Source of the DNA: Lonsdalea britannica
GTDB lineage: Bacteria > Pseudomonadota > Gammaproteobacteria > Enterobacterales > Enterobacteriaceae
Direction of reading: 5' to 3'
DNA length: 42,269 nt
Assembly: GCF_946477055.1 (NCBI RefSeq)
Contig: NZ_CAMKXG010000004.1
Location: 1 to 42,269, forward strand
Below are positions 8,920 to 18,688 of the stretch, piece by piece. The position numbers and the translations under genes were made by a program. Position 1 is the first letter of the stretch. Each line of letters opens with the position of its first letter. The notes under the pieces are model-generated. The model was not told where the DNA came from and ran no database searches. It worked only from the letters and a program-made list of their open reading frames with translations.

Positions 8920-10878
8920 ATGTTCAATTTCCCCGGATTTATCCGGCTGCGATTTGCCTTCAAGCTGAGTTTCGCGATCTTGCTGTCGCTCATGCTCGGA
9001 TTCTATATGCAGCTGGAAACCCCGCGTTGGGCGGTGCTAACCGCCGCGATCGTGGCCGCCGGACCCGCTTTCGTCGCGGGCGGGGAGCCGTTTTCGGGCG
9101 CCATCCGCTATCGTGGGCTGCTGCGTATTATTGGGACGTTTATCGGCTGTATCGGGGCGCTGGTCATCATCGTCAACACGGCGCGTGCGCCGGTCGTGAT
9201 GCTGATGCTGAGCTGCCTGTGGGCGGGCGCCTGCGTGTGGATCTCATCGCTGGTACGGGTGGAAAACTCCTACGCCTTTGGGCTGGCGGGTTATACCGCG
9301 CTGATTATCGTCGTCACGACCCAGAGCACGCCTCTGCAGGCGCCGCAGTTCGCCGTCGAGCGCTGCAGCGAGATTGTGCTCGGCATCATGTGCGCGATCT
9401 TGGCCGATCTGCTGTTCTCTCCGCGATCCATCAAACAAGACATCGATCGTGCAATGAAAGCGCTGCTGTTGGATCAGTTCCAGCTGTTGCAACGCTGCGT
9501 ATTCGGGGCTTCGAAAGAGGAACTGGATGCTCACTGGCACGCGCTGGTGCGCAACACCCAGTCGCTGAACGGCATGCGCAGCCAGCTGAGCGTCGAGTCG
9601 TCCCGCTGGCAGCCCAGCAACCTGCGCCTTAAAAGTATGGTGACCCAGTCCTGGCTGATGATCACCCAAGCCTGCGAAACCTACCTGATTCTGCAAGACA
9701 GCAAAGCGCCGATCGACGGCGCGTTGTCTGTGCTTCTGGAGCAGCCCGTCAAGACGCCAGAGGAAGGTCGTCAGCGCTTACGCCAGCTGCGTTATCTGGT
9801 GGCCGTCAACGGCGCCAGCCTGCCGCCGTCGCTTGTCGGCTGGGTCGCGACGGCGACGCGTTACCATCTCCTGATGCGAGGCGTACAGAGCAACGGACGC
9901 ATCAACCGTATTGAGGCGGAGGCGCTGACGGCGGATGTGGCGGTGAAAGCCACGTCCGCAGAGACCCATCACGCGATGATCAACGGCGTGCGCACGTGGG
10001 CGGCCACGACGTTAGGGTGCCTGTTCTGGCTGGCGACGGGATGGAACTCCGGCAGCGTTTGTATGGTGATGCTCGCCGTGGTGACCGCGCTGGCGATGCG
10101 TTTGCCCAATCCGAAAATGATGGCAAAGGATTTTCTGGTCGGAACGCTGTTCGCGCTGCCGCTGGGATCGTTCATGTTTATGCTGGTGCTGCCCGCCACT
10201 CAGCAGAGTCAACTGCTGCTGTGTCTGAGCCTCGGCCTCATGGCCTTTTTTATTGGTATCGAAGTGCAGAAGCGACGGCTGGGATCGCTGGCGTCGTTAG
10301 CCACCACCATCAATATTCTGGTGCTGGATAATCCGATGACCTTCGATCTCGCGCAGTTTCTGGATAGCGCCATCGGGCAAATCATCGGCTGCTTCCTGGC
10401 CTATCTCGTTATTCTGCTGATTCGGGATAACTCCCTGGCCTGGACGGGGCGGACGCTGATGAATCGCTTCGTTTTCGGTGCGGTATCGGCGTTGAACACG
10501 CGTCAGGATCGACGGCAGGACAACTATCTGCCCGCGCTTTATCAATACCTGTTTCTACTGCTGAATCGCTTTCCGGGCGATATCGCCAAATACCGGCTGG
10601 CCCTGTCGCTGATCATCGCGCATCAGGGGCTGCGGCAACTGGATATTCCCGTCAGCGAAACGCTGGCAGCTCACCACCGGAAGCTGCGGGCGACGGCGGG
10701 ACGGGTAATTAAGGCGAAGCAGGATACGGTGCGCAGCCGCTACTTCACGCAGCTGCTGGAGGAGATGGATGCGTATCAGCAGGCTTTGCTGGACCATCGG
10801 GTCGCGGAGAAAACGATCGCCTCGGTCAGCCGCTTGATTGCCTTACTGCGGCGAAATCAGAATGCGTTTATCGGCTAA
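8920..10878 (+). CDS. aaeB: p-Hydroxybenzoic acid efflux pump, transporter subunit AaeB
   Basis: Inner-membrane component of the AaeAB aromatic acid efflux pump, 652 residues against 655 in E. coli. It shows the FUSC-family layout. A first block of about five to six membrane helices (residues about 10-160) is followed by a large cytoplasmic region, a second helix block (about 365-510) and a C-terminal soluble tail. It is the third gene of aaeXAB, and a T-tract terminator follows at 10931-10958. Confidence 0.95.
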   Translation: MFNFPGFIRLRFAFKLSFAILLSLMLGFYMQLETPRWAVLTAAIVAAGPAFVAGGEPFSGAIRYRGLLRIIGTFIGCIGALVIIVNTARAPVVMLMLSCLWAGACVWISSLVRVENSYAFGLAGYTALIIVVTTQSTPLQAPQFAVERCSEIVLGIMCAILADLLFSPRSIKQDIDRAMKALLLDQFQLLQRCVFGASKEELDAHWHALVRNTQSLNGMRSQLSVESSRWQPSNLRLKSMVTQSWLMITQACETYLILQDSKAPIDGALSVLLEQPVKTPEEGRQRLRQLRYLVAVNGASLPPSLVGWVATATRYHLLMRGVQSNGRINRIEAEALTADVAVKATSAETHHAMINGVRTWAATTLGCLFWLATGWNSGSVCMVMLAVVTALAMRLPNPKMMAKDFLVGTLFALPLGSFMFMLVLPATQQSQLLLCLSLGLMAFFIGIEVQKRRLGSLASLATTINILVLDNPMTFDLAQFLDSAIGQIIGCFLAYLVILLIRDNSLAWTGRTLMNRFVFGAVSALNTRQDRRQDNYLPALYQYLFLLLNRFPGDIAKYRLALSLIIAHQGLRQLDIPVSETLAAHHRKLRATAGRVIKAKQDTVRSRYFTQLLEEMDAYQQALLDHRVAEKTIASVSRLIALLRRNQNAFIG

Positions 10879-10930
10879 TGACGCCGCCGAAGCCTCTTCA
10901 CATCGTCCCGCTATCTCTGTTTGGGCGGAC

Positions 10931-10958
10931 GGTGTAGTATTTCTCCACCCCTTTTTTT
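10931..10958 (+). terminator. Probable terminator of aaeXAB
   Basis: GGTGTAG at 10931-10937 pairs with CTCCACC at 10943-10949 (one mismatch), with a five-base loop. Two C residues and then seven T residues follow. It lies 52 bases after the aaeB stop codon. Confidence 0.55.
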
Positions 10959-11020
10959 GACTTCATTCACCGTAACGTGCGTGGCGACACGCGCAGCTGA
11001 CGTACAGGTAACGACGTATT

Positions 11021-11653
11021 ATGACTTTGCACCTTTGGTTAGTTTACACCGGCGTGATCGTGGCGCTGATCGCCATTCCCGGCCCGTCTGCGCTCATCAG
11101 CATGACGCATGGTCTGCGCTATGGACAACGACGTGCGATTGCCACTATCGCAGGCGGGGCGTGTGCCGCGTTGCTGCTGATGACCGGCTCTGCGCTCGGA
11201 CTGGGGGCGATCCTCGCGGCGTCGACGACAGCGTTTATGCTGCTGAAGGTGGTGGGCGCGGCTTATCTTATCTGGCTGGGGATTTCGGCGTGGCGAGCAA
11301 AAACCGGCCCGGTGACGGAAACCGAAAGCGTCGCGCTGCCGGTCGATGAACCCGGCGCATTCACGCTGTTCAGACGCGGTTTCACGGTGGGCATCAGCAA
11401 TCCGAAAGATCTGCTGTTCTTCGCGGCGTTGTTTCCCAACTTCATTGATACCAGCATGCCGCAGGCAAGTCAGTTTGCACTGCTGGCGCTGACCTGGACG
11501 GTGTTGGATTGCAGCATCATGTTCTGTTACGCCTGCATGGGAAAACGCGTGTCTTCCCTGTTTGCGCACCCGAAACGTCTGCGGTTGTTCAACCGCGCGT
11601 CCGGTTCACTGTTTATTTTTGCGGGTACGGCGCTGGCGGCATCAGCCAAGTAG
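11021..11653 (+). CDS. LysE/RhtB-family amino acid exporter
   Basis: A 210-residue inner-membrane exporter of the LysE/RhtB family, whose members expel amino acids or similar small molecules. About six hydrophobic segments can be seen. The family hallmarks are the N-terminal IPGPSALISMTHGLRYGQRRAI motif region and the central GISNPKDLLFF motif. The substrate cannot be told from sequence; homoserine, threonine, leucine or other amino acids are possible. It stands alone between the aaeB terminator and convergent darP. The ATG at 11021 has a weak AGGTAA nine bases upstream. Confidence 0.85.
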   Translation: MTLHLWLVYTGVIVALIAIPGPSALISMTHGLRYGQRRAIATIAGGACAALLLMTGSALGLGAILAASTTAFMLLKVVGAAYLIWLGISAWRAKTGPVTETESVALPVDEPGAFTLFRRGFTVGISNPKDLLFFAALFPNFIDTSMPQASQFALLALTWTVLDCSIMFCYACMGKRVSSLFAHPKRLRLFNRASGSLFIFAGTALAASAK

Positions 11654-11663
11654 CGATAGGGCG

Positions 11664-11696
11664 GACCGGCGGCGAGGAGTACGCCAGCTGCCGGTC
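11664..11696. terminator. Hairpin between convergent LysE-family gene and darP
   Basis: GACCGGC at 11664-11670 pairs perfectly with GCCGGTC at 11690-11696. An inner GGCG/CGCC helix (11671-11674 with 11682-11685) continues the stem. It sits in the 50-base gap between two converging genes, where a shared terminator is expected. No clear T tract follows on either strand. Confidence 0.45.
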
Positions 11697-11703
11697 AGGA
11701 CTT

Positions 11704-12255
11704 TCACGCTTGGGCTTCGGCCAGCTCTCGCAGATATTGATACAGCTGGCGAGATGATTTCGGGGGCTTGTTGGCTGCTTTCTCTTTCTGAGCGTTACGC
11801 AGTAATGAGCGCAGCTGTTGGCGATCGGCCTGAGGATAAAGCGTCAGCACGTCGCTCATGGCGTCGTCGCCTTCCGCCAGCAGACGGTCACGCAGTTGCT
11901 CCAGCTTATGGAATAACGCAACCTGTTGGTTATGGCGGTTCTTCAGTTTATCCAGCGCCAGCTGAATCGGTTCCGGATCGCGCGCGCGCAGCATTTTGCC
12001 GATCAGCTGCAGCTGACGTCGGCGACCTTCTTTCTTGATGCGCTGAGCCAGCTCGACGGCGGCCAGCAGCTCTTCATCCAGCGGGATACGTTCGAGGGCA
12101 TTTTTCCCCAGGGCGACCAGTTCCGCCCCAAGATCTTTCAGGGCTTCAGCATCGCGTTTGATTTCGCTTTTGCTGACCCAGATAATTTCGTCGTCGTCTT
12201 CTTCCTGGCTGGTAGGCGGGACGTCGTCCTGCCAGTCTTCGGGGTGTTTATTCAT
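11704..12255 (-). CDS. darP: Ribosome assembly factor DarP (YjgA)
   Basis: DUF615-family protein of 183 residues, the same length as E. coli DarP/YjgA, which associates with late 50S precursors and helps form the peptidyl-transferase centre. Recognisable blocks are [39 protein letters not shown] and [10 protein letters not shown]. The ATG at 12255 gives a start like the family's and has AGGA eight bases upstream; a TTG five codons earlier is less likely. It is divergent from pmbA, with 191 bases between the two start codons. Confidence 0.94.
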   Translation of the reverse strand: MNKHPEDWQDDVPPTSQEEDDDEIIWVSKSEIKRDAEALKDLGAELVALGKNALERIPLDEELLAAVELAQRIKKEGRRRQLQLIGKMLRARDPEPIQLALDKLKNRHNQQVALFHKLEQLRDRLLAEGDDAMSDVLTLYPQADRQQLRSLLRNAQKEKAANKPPKSSRQLYQYLRELAEAQA

Positions 12256-12446
12256 GCGTGGTTTCCTCAAAAAGAGGCCGATCCTATCAGGTTATGGCTT
12301 GCTGCGAAATTGTCGGCAGATCCTGTTAGACTCAAGGATATCACGCTACCTCTTTATTACGCAGAGGTATGGCACGAATCGCGTGCAGACGCGCCTCGTG
12401 ACCGCCTACATTATCAGGATGTTTTCTTACTCATGATGGCGAATCA

Positions 12447-13787
12447 ATGACAATTATCACTCAGGTTGCAGAGCAGCGAAAAACGCTGGAACAGGCAGTG
12501 GCGCAGGCGCTGGAGTTGGCCCGCGCCGGTTCGGATGCCGCGGAAGTCGCGGTGACCAAGACCACGGGGATCGGCGTCAGCACCCGCTATGGCGAGGTGG
12601 AAAACGTTGAATTCAATAGCGACGGCGCGTTAGGCATTACCGTCTACCATCAGCAGCGCAAAGGCAGTGCGTCCTCGACGGACCTCAGTCCGGAGGCGAT
12701 TGCCCGTACCGTGCAGGCCGCGCTGGATATCGCGCGATACACCTCGGTTGATCCCTTCGCCGGTCCGGCGGATGAAGCCCTGCTGGCGTTTGATGCGCCG
12801 GATCTGGATCTGTTTCATCCTGCCGAGTTGGATGCGGAGCGCGGCATTGAGCTGGCGGCCCGCGCGGAGCAGAGCGCGTTGCAGGCGGATGACCGCATCA
12901 CCAATACGGAAGGCGGCAGCTTCAACAGCTACTACGGCGTGAAGGTCTTCGGCAATAGCCACGGAATGTTGCAAAGCTACTGCTCCAGCCGCCACTCCAT
13001 GTCCAGCTGCGTGATCGCCGGCGAAGGCGGCAACATGCAGCGCGATTACGCCTACACCATCGGACGCGCGCTGGACGATCTGAAAACGCCGGAGTGGGTC
13101 GGTCAGGAGTGCGCACGCCGCACGCTGTCCCGACTGGCGCCGCGTAAGCTGTCTACCATGCAGGCGCCGGTGATGTTCGGCGCGGAGGTCGCGACCGGCC
13201 TGTTCGGTCATCTGGTGGGTGCCATCAGCGGCAGCAGCGTTTATCGCAAATCCACCTTCCTGCTGGATCAGCTGGGCCAGCAGATCCTGCCCGAGTGGCT
13301 GACGATTAGCGAGTTGCCGCATTTGCGCAAAGGGCTGGCGTCCACGCCGTTCGACAGCGAAGGGGTTCGCACGCAGGCGCGCGATATTGTGAAAGACGGC
13401 GTGCTGCAAACCTGGCTGATGACCTCCTATGCGGCACGCAAACTGGGAATGCAGAGCACCGGTCACGCGGGCGGCATTCACAACTGGCGCATCGCCGGGC
13501 GCGGTCTGGACTTCGACGGCATGCTGCGCGAAATGGGAACCGGGCTGCTGGTGACCGAACTGATGGGACAGGGCGTTAGCGGCGTGACGGGCGACTATTC
13601 GCGCGGCGCGGCCGGTTTCTGGGTGGAGAACGGTCAGATCCAGTACCCCGTCAGCGAAATCACTATCGCGGGCAACCTGAAAGACATGCTGCGTAATATC
13701 GTCACCGTAGGCGACGATATTGAAACCCGCAGTAATATCCAGTGCGGTTCGGTCCTGCTGCCGGCCATGAAGATCGCCGGGGCGTAA
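12447..13787 (+). CDS. pmbA: TldE/PmbA, non-catalytic partner of TldD
   Basis: A 446-residue member of the TldD/PmbA family (450 in E. coli). It lacks the HExxxH motif, as expected for the inactive partner that forms the heterodimeric protease with TldD. Conserved blocks include [32 protein letters not shown] and [11 protein letters not shown]. It is paired with darP as in E. coli and ends 39 bases from convergent phnP. Confidence 0.95.
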   Translation: MTIITQVAEQRKTLEQAVAQALELARAGSDAAEVAVTKTTGIGVSTRYGEVENVEFNSDGALGITVYHQQRKGSASSTDLSPEAIARTVQAALDIARYTSVDPFAGPADEALLAFDAPDLDLFHPAELDAERGIELAARAEQSALQADDRITNTEGGSFNSYYGVKVFGNSHGMLQSYCSSRHSMSSCVIAGEGGNMQRDYAYTIGRALDDLKTPEWVGQECARRTLSRLAPRKLSTMQAPVMFGAEVATGLFGHLVGAISGSSVYRKSTFLLDQLGQQILPEWLTISELPHLRKGLASTPFDSEGVRTQARDIVKDGVLQTWLMTSYAARKLGMQSTGHAGGIHNWRIAGRGLDFDGMLREMGTGLLVTELMGQGVSGVTGDYSRGAAGFWVENGQIQYPVSEITIAGNLKDMLRNIVTVGDDIETRSNIQCGSVLLPAMKIAGA

Positions 13788-13795
13788 TCCCCGAC

Positions 13796-13822
13796 ACACG
13801 CGGCGCTGATTGCGTCGCGTGT
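13796..13822. terminator. Hairpin between convergent pmbA and phnP
   Basis: ACACGCGGCGC at 13796-13806 pairs with GCGTCGCGTGT at 13812-13822. The stem is eleven base pairs with one G-T pair, around a TGATT loop. It fills the 39-base gap between two converging genes, so it probably stops or stabilises both transcripts. Neither side carries a long T tract. Confidence 0.55.
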
Positions 13823-13826
13823 TCCC

Positions 13827-14600
13827 CTACAGTTTCAGCCTCAGCCCGTCGTACGCCGCATGCACATGCTTTGGCAACGGGTGCTCCCGCATCCAGCAAT
13901 CCAGTGAATGACCGATATGCGTCAGGTACATTTTTCCCGGTTTTAACCGTTCGAAGATCGCCAGCGCGAGGTTCAAATCGTTGTGATTTCTGGGAGGCGT
14001 GGGCTGCGGTGGCTCGCTGCAGTCGAGCACCAGATAATCCAACGGCCGTCCGGCCAGAAAACGCTCGGTGTCCTCCGGCAGCCCCACGGTATCCGTGAGG
14101 TAGGCCAGCGAAGTGGACGGCGTCTGGAACAGATAACCATAGGTCATTCTGGAGTGGCGCAGCGGCAGCGGCGTGGTCGCCACACGGCCGAACAGCACCG
14201 TGTCGAAGGGCGTCAGCGGAGGCTGGAATTGCAGCATGCCGGGGTGCTTGTACAGATCGTCGCAGCCATCGGGATCGGGCGGCCCGAACACCGGTATCGC
14301 TTCGCCGCAGCCCCAGCGCAGCGGGAATAGTCCCTGAACGTGGTCCATGTGGTAATGGGTGAGCAGAAAGCGATGAATCTCCCCGGCGCTGAAACGGTTG
14401 TCCAGATCGGGCAAGCCTGCGTCGATCAGCGTCATTTCCCCCTGGTCGATCAGCGCGCAGCAGCAGGCGCGCCGCCGACGTTGCAGAGACGAGCGTGCGC
14501 TCTGACACACCACGCAGTCACAGCCGAAAGCCGGAACCTGCTGCGCGCCGCCGGTGCCCAGAAAATGAAATATCGACGTGTGACGCGTCTCATCAGACAT
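13827..14600 (-). CDS. phnP: Phosphoribosyl cyclic phosphodiesterase PhnP
   Basis: Metallo-beta-lactamase-fold enzyme that opens 5-phosphoribosyl 1,2-cyclic phosphate, the product of C-P bond cleavage, to ribose 1,5-bisphosphate. It has 257 residues (252 in E. coli). The metal motif is at residues 82-87 (HYHMDH). The structural zinc cysteines of PhnP are present at 27, 29 and 32. The ATG at 14600 lies 16 bases after the phnN stop; longer in-frame extensions run back into phnN. It is the last gene of the phosphonate cluster. Confidence 0.93.
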   Translation of the reverse strand: MSDETRHTSIFHFLGTGGAQQVPAFGCDCVVCQSARSSLQRRRRACCCALIDQGEMTLIDAGLPDLDNRFSAGEIHRFLLTHYHMDHVQGLFPLRWGCGEAIPVFGPPDPDGCDDLYKHPGMLQFQPPLTPFDTVLFGRVATTPLPLRHSRMTYGYLFQTPSTSLAYLTDTVGLPEDTERFLAGRPLDYLVLDCSEPPQPTPPRNHNDLNLALAIFERLKPGKMYLTHIGHSLDCWMREHPLPKHVHAAYDGLRLKL

Positions 14601-14616
14601 TCTCTTTTCTCTCCGT

Positions 14617-15153
14617 TTAAGACAGCAACTGCCAGAATCGCGCCAGCGTCTGGGGCAGCGGACCGTCGTTATGCAGTAAGGCGCAGTCTGACGGCAAATT
14701 GCGCTGCTGTTCCTGCGCCCGCAATAGTCGCGCTTCGATCTGAGTCTCATTTTCCCGTCCGCGCGTCAGCAGCCGTTGACGCAGGATCGGGGGCGATACC
14801 GCCAGACAAAGCGGAAACAGCCGCGCGCCGTAACGCTGTTGCGCCTGTTTCAGGTAAGCCCGCGAGCCGTTGACGACCACATCCAGATCCCGTTCCAGCC
14901 ACAGATCGATCTCGATGCCGATGGCGTAGTGGTAATGATGCGCCTGCCAGTGCAGAGCGAACAGGCCGTGACGACAACGTTGGCCAAACTCGTTGGCCGT
15001 GAGCGGAACGTGGTTTTCTCCGGGCAGACCGGCAGGCCGGGTGATGTAGCGGTGTGCAACCAGCAGGCGTTGCGGCGAGCTGGCGCGTATCGCATCCAGC
15101 AGACTGTCCTTTCCCGCGCCCGAAGGCCCTATCAAATAGATCAGTCTGCTCAT
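14617..15153 (-). CDS. phnN: Ribose 1,5-bisphosphate phosphokinase PhnN
   Basis: Kinase of the guanylate-kinase fold that turns ribose 1,5-bisphosphate plus ATP into PRPP, the last step of the C-P lyase pathway, so phosphonate phosphorus enters nucleotide metabolism. It has 178 residues with a Walker A motif at 9-17 (GPSGAGKDS). Its start codon is one base after the phnM stop (TGATATG), which suggests translational coupling. Confidence 0.93.
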   Translation of the reverse strand: MSRLIYLIGPSGAGKDSLLDAIRASSPQRLLVAHRYITRPAGLPGENHVPLTANEFGQRCRHGLFALHWQAHHYHYAIGIEIDLWLERDLDVVVNGSRAYLKQAQQRYGARLFPLCLAVSPPILRQRLLTRGRENETQIEARLLRAQEQQRNLPSDCALLHNDGPLPQTLARFWQLLS

Positions 15154-15154
15154 A

Positions 15155-16291
15155 TCAGAATACCTGCTCGCCTTGCCGCCATACCCGTTGCAGCGTCATT
15201 TGCGGGCCATGACGACGGACCAGAACCAGATCGGCGCGCTTCCCTTCGGCGATTAGCCCCCGGTCATTCAGACGCAGCGCCTGAGCCGGGTTACGGCTGA
15301 CCAGCGCAATAGCCTGAGGCAGGCTGTAGTCGTTGCGCTCGTCTTCTGCTATCAGAAACGCGGCTTCCAGCAGACTGGCGGGGTAGTAGTCCGAAGAGAG
15401 GATATCCAGCAAACCGGCTTCCGCCAGCTGATGCGCGGCGACGTTGCCCGAGTGTGAGCCGCCGCAGATCACATTGGGCGCGCCCATCAGCACATGCATC
15501 CCTACCTGATGGGCCGCGCGGGCGGCGATCTCCGTCGTGGGAAATTCGGCGATCGCCACGCCGTGACGATAGGCGTCCATCACGTGTTCTTCCGCCGCAT
15601 CATCGTGGCTGGCCATCGTGATCCCTTTGGCCCGGCAAAGACTGACGATGTCTTCACGGTTGGACAGGGACCAGCGCTGCGAGCCTTCAATTTGGTCCGC
15701 TTCAAACTGCGCCATTTGCTCATCGTTGAGGTGGTATTTGCCTTTGTAATACTCGTGGTACTTCTCCCGCGAGGCGAACTGGCGCTGGCCCGGCGAGTGA
15801 TCCATCAACGACGCCAGCGTGACTGGCGGCAGGTCGCACAGTTGTTCAAATAGCGGCAGCGTATCCTTATGCGGCAGTTCGCAGCGCAGATGCAGTAAAT
15901 GTTCCGCGCGGTTCAGGCCCGCTTTCTGCGTCTCGACCACCGTATCGGTCATCTTGCGCAGGTTGTCGAGCCGGTGGCCGCCGTCCCGGACATCGCCGAC
16001 GGCGATTGCGTCCAACACGGTGGTGATCCCGCTGGAGATAATCGCGGCGTCGTGCGCGCGCATGGCGGACGTCGGCGGCCAGCTGACGCCGGGACGCGGG
16101 GTGAAAAATTTGTCGAGGTTGTCGGTATGTAGCTCAATCAGTCCGGGGATTAGCCACGCGCCGCCGCCGTCCAGCGCTTCGGGTAAATGGCTCGGCGCAT
16201 CGCTGACGTGCTGAATCACACCCTGATGAATCGATAACGATCCGTTGATGACCTCGTCCGATAACACCATTCGTACATTATTGATGATCAT
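15155..16291 (-). CDS. phnM: RPnTP hydrolase PhnM
   Basis: Amidohydrolase-family enzyme that removes pyrophosphate from alpha-D-ribose 1-phosphonate 5-triphosphate, giving the substrate of the C-P lyase PhnJ. The product is 378 residues, the same length as in E. coli. Metal-binding features are visible in [11 protein letters not shown] (His55, Asp57) and in [12 protein letters not shown]. The ATG at 16291 overlaps the end of phnL by 14 bases; earlier in-frame starts lie deep inside phnL and give unrelated sequence. Confidence 0.95.
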   Translation of the reverse strand: MIINNVRMVLSDEVINGSLSIHQGVIQHVSDAPSHLPEALDGGGAWLIPGLIELHTDNLDKFFTPRPGVSWPPTSAMRAHDAAIISSGITTVLDAIAVGDVRDGGHRLDNLRKMTDTVVETQKAGLNRAEHLLHLRCELPHKDTLPLFEQLCDLPPVTLASLMDHSPGQRQFASREKYHEYYKGKYHLNDEQMAQFEADQIEGSQRWSLSNREDIVSLCRAKGITMASHDDAAEEHVMDAYRHGVAIAEFPTTEIAARAAHQVGMHVLMGAPNVICGGSHSGNVAAHQLAEAGLLDILSSDYYPASLLEAAFLIAEDERNDYSLPQAIALVSRNPAQALRLNDRGLIAEGKRADLVLVRRHGPQMTLQRVWRQGEQVF

Positions 16292-16997
16292 AGGATCCCT
16301 CCTCATGAGGCGCGGTGACGGGCATGGCATAGATGCGGTCAGACACGCGTGCGCGAACCTCTTCGTCATGGAAAATACCGACGATGGCCGCACCTCTCGC
16401 TTTGGCCTGAATGATGGACTGCGTGACGGCATCGCGATTGACCGCATCCAGCGAGGCGGTCGGCTCATCCAGCAGCAGAATGGGGTAGTCGCCGATAAGT
16501 CCGCGGGCGATATTCACTCGCTGCTGTTCGCCGCCGGAGAACGTGGCTGGCGCCAGCGACCACAGTCGCTCCGGCACATTCAGCCGAGTCAGCAATTCAC
16601 CGGCGCGGATTTCGCTTTCCTGACGCGAAATACCCCGCTCCAGCAGCGGTTGGATGACGGCGCTTAGGGTGCTGATGCGCGGAATGACCCGTAAGAACTG
16701 GCTGACCCAGCCGATCGTATGTCTGCGCACATCGAGGATGTAGCGCGCGTCGGCCGACACCATGTCTACCCAGTCGTCCTGGTGGCGTGCGTAAATGTGG
16801 CCGCGATCCGGCTGATAGTTGCCGTAGAGTGAACGCAGCAGCGTGGATTTTCCGCTGCCGGAATGGCCGTGGAGGGCGATGCACTCACCGCTTCTCACCT
16901 CGAGATTGATGTCTCTGAAAACCGGCAGACGAGCGCCCTGCTGGTTATGCAGTACGAAAGTTTTACTCACATGTTCAATGCGTAGGCGAATATCCAT
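16278..16997 (-). CDS. phnL: C-P lyase ABC-type subunit PhnL
   Basis: ABC-type ATPase that belongs to the C-P lyase machinery and not to a transporter. In the pathway it is needed, with PhnG, PhnH and PhnI, for making the ribose-phosphonate nucleoside intermediate. The 239 residues carry Walker A at 44-51 (GHSGSGKS), the ABC signature [15 protein letters not shown] and Walker B with D-loop ([12 protein letters not shown]). It is about 13 residues longer than E. coli PhnL, mainly at the C-terminus. It starts 28 bases after the phnK stop. Confidence 0.94.
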   Translation of the reverse strand: MDIRLRIEHVSKTFVLHNQQGARLPVFRDINLEVRSGECIALHGHSGSGKSTLLRSLYGNYQPDRGHIYARHQDDWVDMVSADARYILDVRRHTIGWVSQFLRVIPRISTLSAVIQPLLERGISRQESEIRAGELLTRLNVPERLWSLAPATFSGGEQQRVNIARGLIGDYPILLLDEPTASLDAVNRDAVTQSIIQAKARGAAIVGIFHDEEVRARVSDRIYAMPVTAPHEEGSYDHQ

Positions 16998-17025
16998 TAA
17001 AGGCGCCTCCTGGGGGGTTGGTCTG

Positions 17026-17820
17026 CTAGAGGATGGATGACACCAGCAGTTGGGTATAAGGATGATGAGGGTCGTCCAGCACGCGGTCGGTCAGCCCCTG
17101 TTCGACGACTCGCCCTTGCTGCATGACCAGCAGACGATGGGATAACAGGCGCGCTACGCCCAGATCGTGGGTGACGATGACGACCGCCAGCTGCATGTCC
17201 GTCACCAGCGTACGCAGCAGGTCAAGCAGGCGGGCCTGGACCGATACATCCAGTCCGCCAGTCGGCTCATCCATAAAAATGAGGCGCGGCGAGGTCACCA
17301 AATTGCGGGCGATTTGCAGACGCTGCTGCATCCCGCCGGAGAACGTGGTCGGCAGATCGTCCATCCGTTCGGTGGGCAATTCGACGTTGCTCATCCAGCG
17401 CTCCGCCGTCTCGCGGATATGGCCGTAATGGCGGTCGCCGATAGCCATCAGGCGTTCGCCGATGTTGCCGCCCGCGGACACCGCCGGGCGCAGTCCCTGC
17501 AGAGGATGCTGCCAGACAATGCCCCATTCGGTGCGGATCAGCGCCCGACGCTGACGCTCGCTGATGTCATAAATCGACAGCGTTTGCTGCTGATTATCCC
17601 GGTAGGTGACGGTGCCTTGCTGTGGCGTCAGGCGGGCGGAAATCGCGTTGAGCAAGGTGGTTTTACCCGACCCGGATTCCCCGACGATCCCCAAAACTTC
17701 ACCCGGCCATAGCTGGAACGAGACATCCTGGAACCCTTTTCCCGGCGCATACAGATGGGTGAGCGTATCGACGGACAACAGCGGACCGCCGTCCTTACCG
17801 TGGTTATTGCGTGTTTTCAT
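17026..17820 (-). CDS. phnK: C-P lyase ABC-type subunit PhnK
   Basis: ABC-type ATPase that docks on the PhnGHIJ core complex through PhnJ in structural studies of the E. coli enzyme. The 264 residues show Walker A at 47-54 (GESGSGKT), signature [15 protein letters not shown] and Walker [13 protein letters not shown]. The ATG at 17820 has AGGAG seven bases upstream and overlaps the phnJ end by 17 bases. The open frame runs further upstream inside phnJ, but that part is unrelated sequence. The N-terminal [13 protein letters not shown] stretch is longer than in E. coli. Confidence 0.94.
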   Translation of the reverse strand: MKTRNNHGKDGGPLLSVDTLTHLYAPGKGFQDVSFQLWPGEVLGIVGESGSGKTTLLNAISARLTPQQGTVTYRDNQQQTLSIYDISERQRRALIRTEWGIVWQHPLQGLRPAVSAGGNIGERLMAIGDRHYGHIRETAERWMSNVELPTERMDDLPTTFSGGMQQRLQIARNLVTSPRLIFMDEPTGGLDVSVQARLLDLLRTLVTDMQLAVVIVTHDLGVARLLSHRLLVMQQGRVVEQGLTDRVLDDPHHPYTQLLVSSIL

Positions 17821-18688
17821 GCTCTTTCTCCTGATGGTCCTGTTGCTGCTGGCAATAGTCGGTGTCCGAGCAGACAAACATGCGGCTGCCCGCATCATCG
17901 ATGACGACTTCGTCCAAAAAGCTGTCATGAGAGCCGCAGATAGCGCAGGGCTCGTCCCACTGCTGCACGGTGAAGGGATGATCGTCGAAGTCAAGGCTTT
18001 CGACGGGGGTATAAGGGGGAACCGCATAAATGCGTTTTTCGCGTCCGGCGCCGAACAGTTGCAGGGCCGGCATCATATGCATTTTGGGATTATCGAATTT
18101 GGGGATAGGAGAAGGGTCCATCACGTAGCGCTGATTGACCTTGACCGGATAGGCGTACGTGGTGGCGATGTGCCCGTAGCGCGCGATGTCCTCATACAAC
18201 TTGACCTGCATGACACCGTACTCTTCCAGCGCGTGCATTTTCTTGGTCTCCGTCTCCCTCGGCTCGATAAATCGGAGCGGCTCCGGAATAGGCACCTGGT
18301 AGACGATGATCTGATCTTCCTTCAGCGGCGTCTCCGGTATTCTGTGGCGGGTCTGAACGATGGTCGCCTCCGCCGTCTTTTCCGTTGTTTCAACGTTGGC
18401 AACGTTGCGGAAGAAATGGCGGATAGAGACGGCGTTGGTCGTATCATCGGCCCCCTGGTCGATGACTTTGAGAACGTCGTCCGGCCCGATGATGCTGGCG
18501 GTAATCTGAATACCGCCGGTCCCCCACCCGTAAGGCATCGGCATCTCCCGGCTGCCGAAGGGCACCTGATGGCCGGGAATGGCGATAGCTTTAAGGATGG
18601 CGCGACGGATCATGCCTTTGGTGCCTTCATCCAGATAGGCAAAGTTATAGGCGGTTTGTTCTACATCTTCAGAAGCGTTAGTCGTCAT
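17804..18688 (-). CDS. phnJ: Carbon-phosphorus lyase PhnJ (radical SAM)
   Basis: The enzyme that breaks the C-P bond of ribosyl-1-phosphonate 5-phosphate by radical SAM chemistry, releasing the alkane or other organic residue and the cyclic phosphate. It has 294 residues (281 in E. coli) and is nearly identical through the core. The iron-sulfur and radical cysteines are in order at 248, 251, 273 and 279 (CAIC ... CSDTDYC). The glycine taken as radical site in E. coli (AIPG) is present at residue 39. The extra length is at the N-terminus and in a Gln/Glu-rich tail. It overlaps phnI by 11 bases. Nothing suggests loss of activity. Confidence 0.97.
   Translation of the reverse strand: MTTNASEDVEQTAYNFAYLDEGTKGMIRRAILKAIAIPGHQVPFGSREMPMPYGWGTGGIQITASIIGPDDVLKVIDQGADDTTNAVSIRHFFRNVANVETTEKTAEATIVQTRHRIPETPLKEDQIIVYQVPIPEPLRFIEPRETETKKMHALEEYGVMQVKLYEDIARYGHIATTYAYPVKVNQRYVMDPSPIPKFDNPKMHMMPALQLFGAGREKRIYAVPPYTPVESLDFDDHPFTVQQWDEPCAICGSHDSFLDEVVIDDAGSRMFVCSDTDYCQQQQDHQEKEHENTQ

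Noticed and set aside
12630..13799. Long open frame (389 codons) antisense to pmbA
   Set aside because: Low-complexity, His/Arg/Gln-rich product typical of the complement of a GC-rich gene; pmbA on the other strand is clearly real.
16278..17820. phnK and phnL as a phosphonate importer
   Set aside because: Their order, sequence and position match the C-P lyase ATPase subunits, and no permease or binding protein is beside them.
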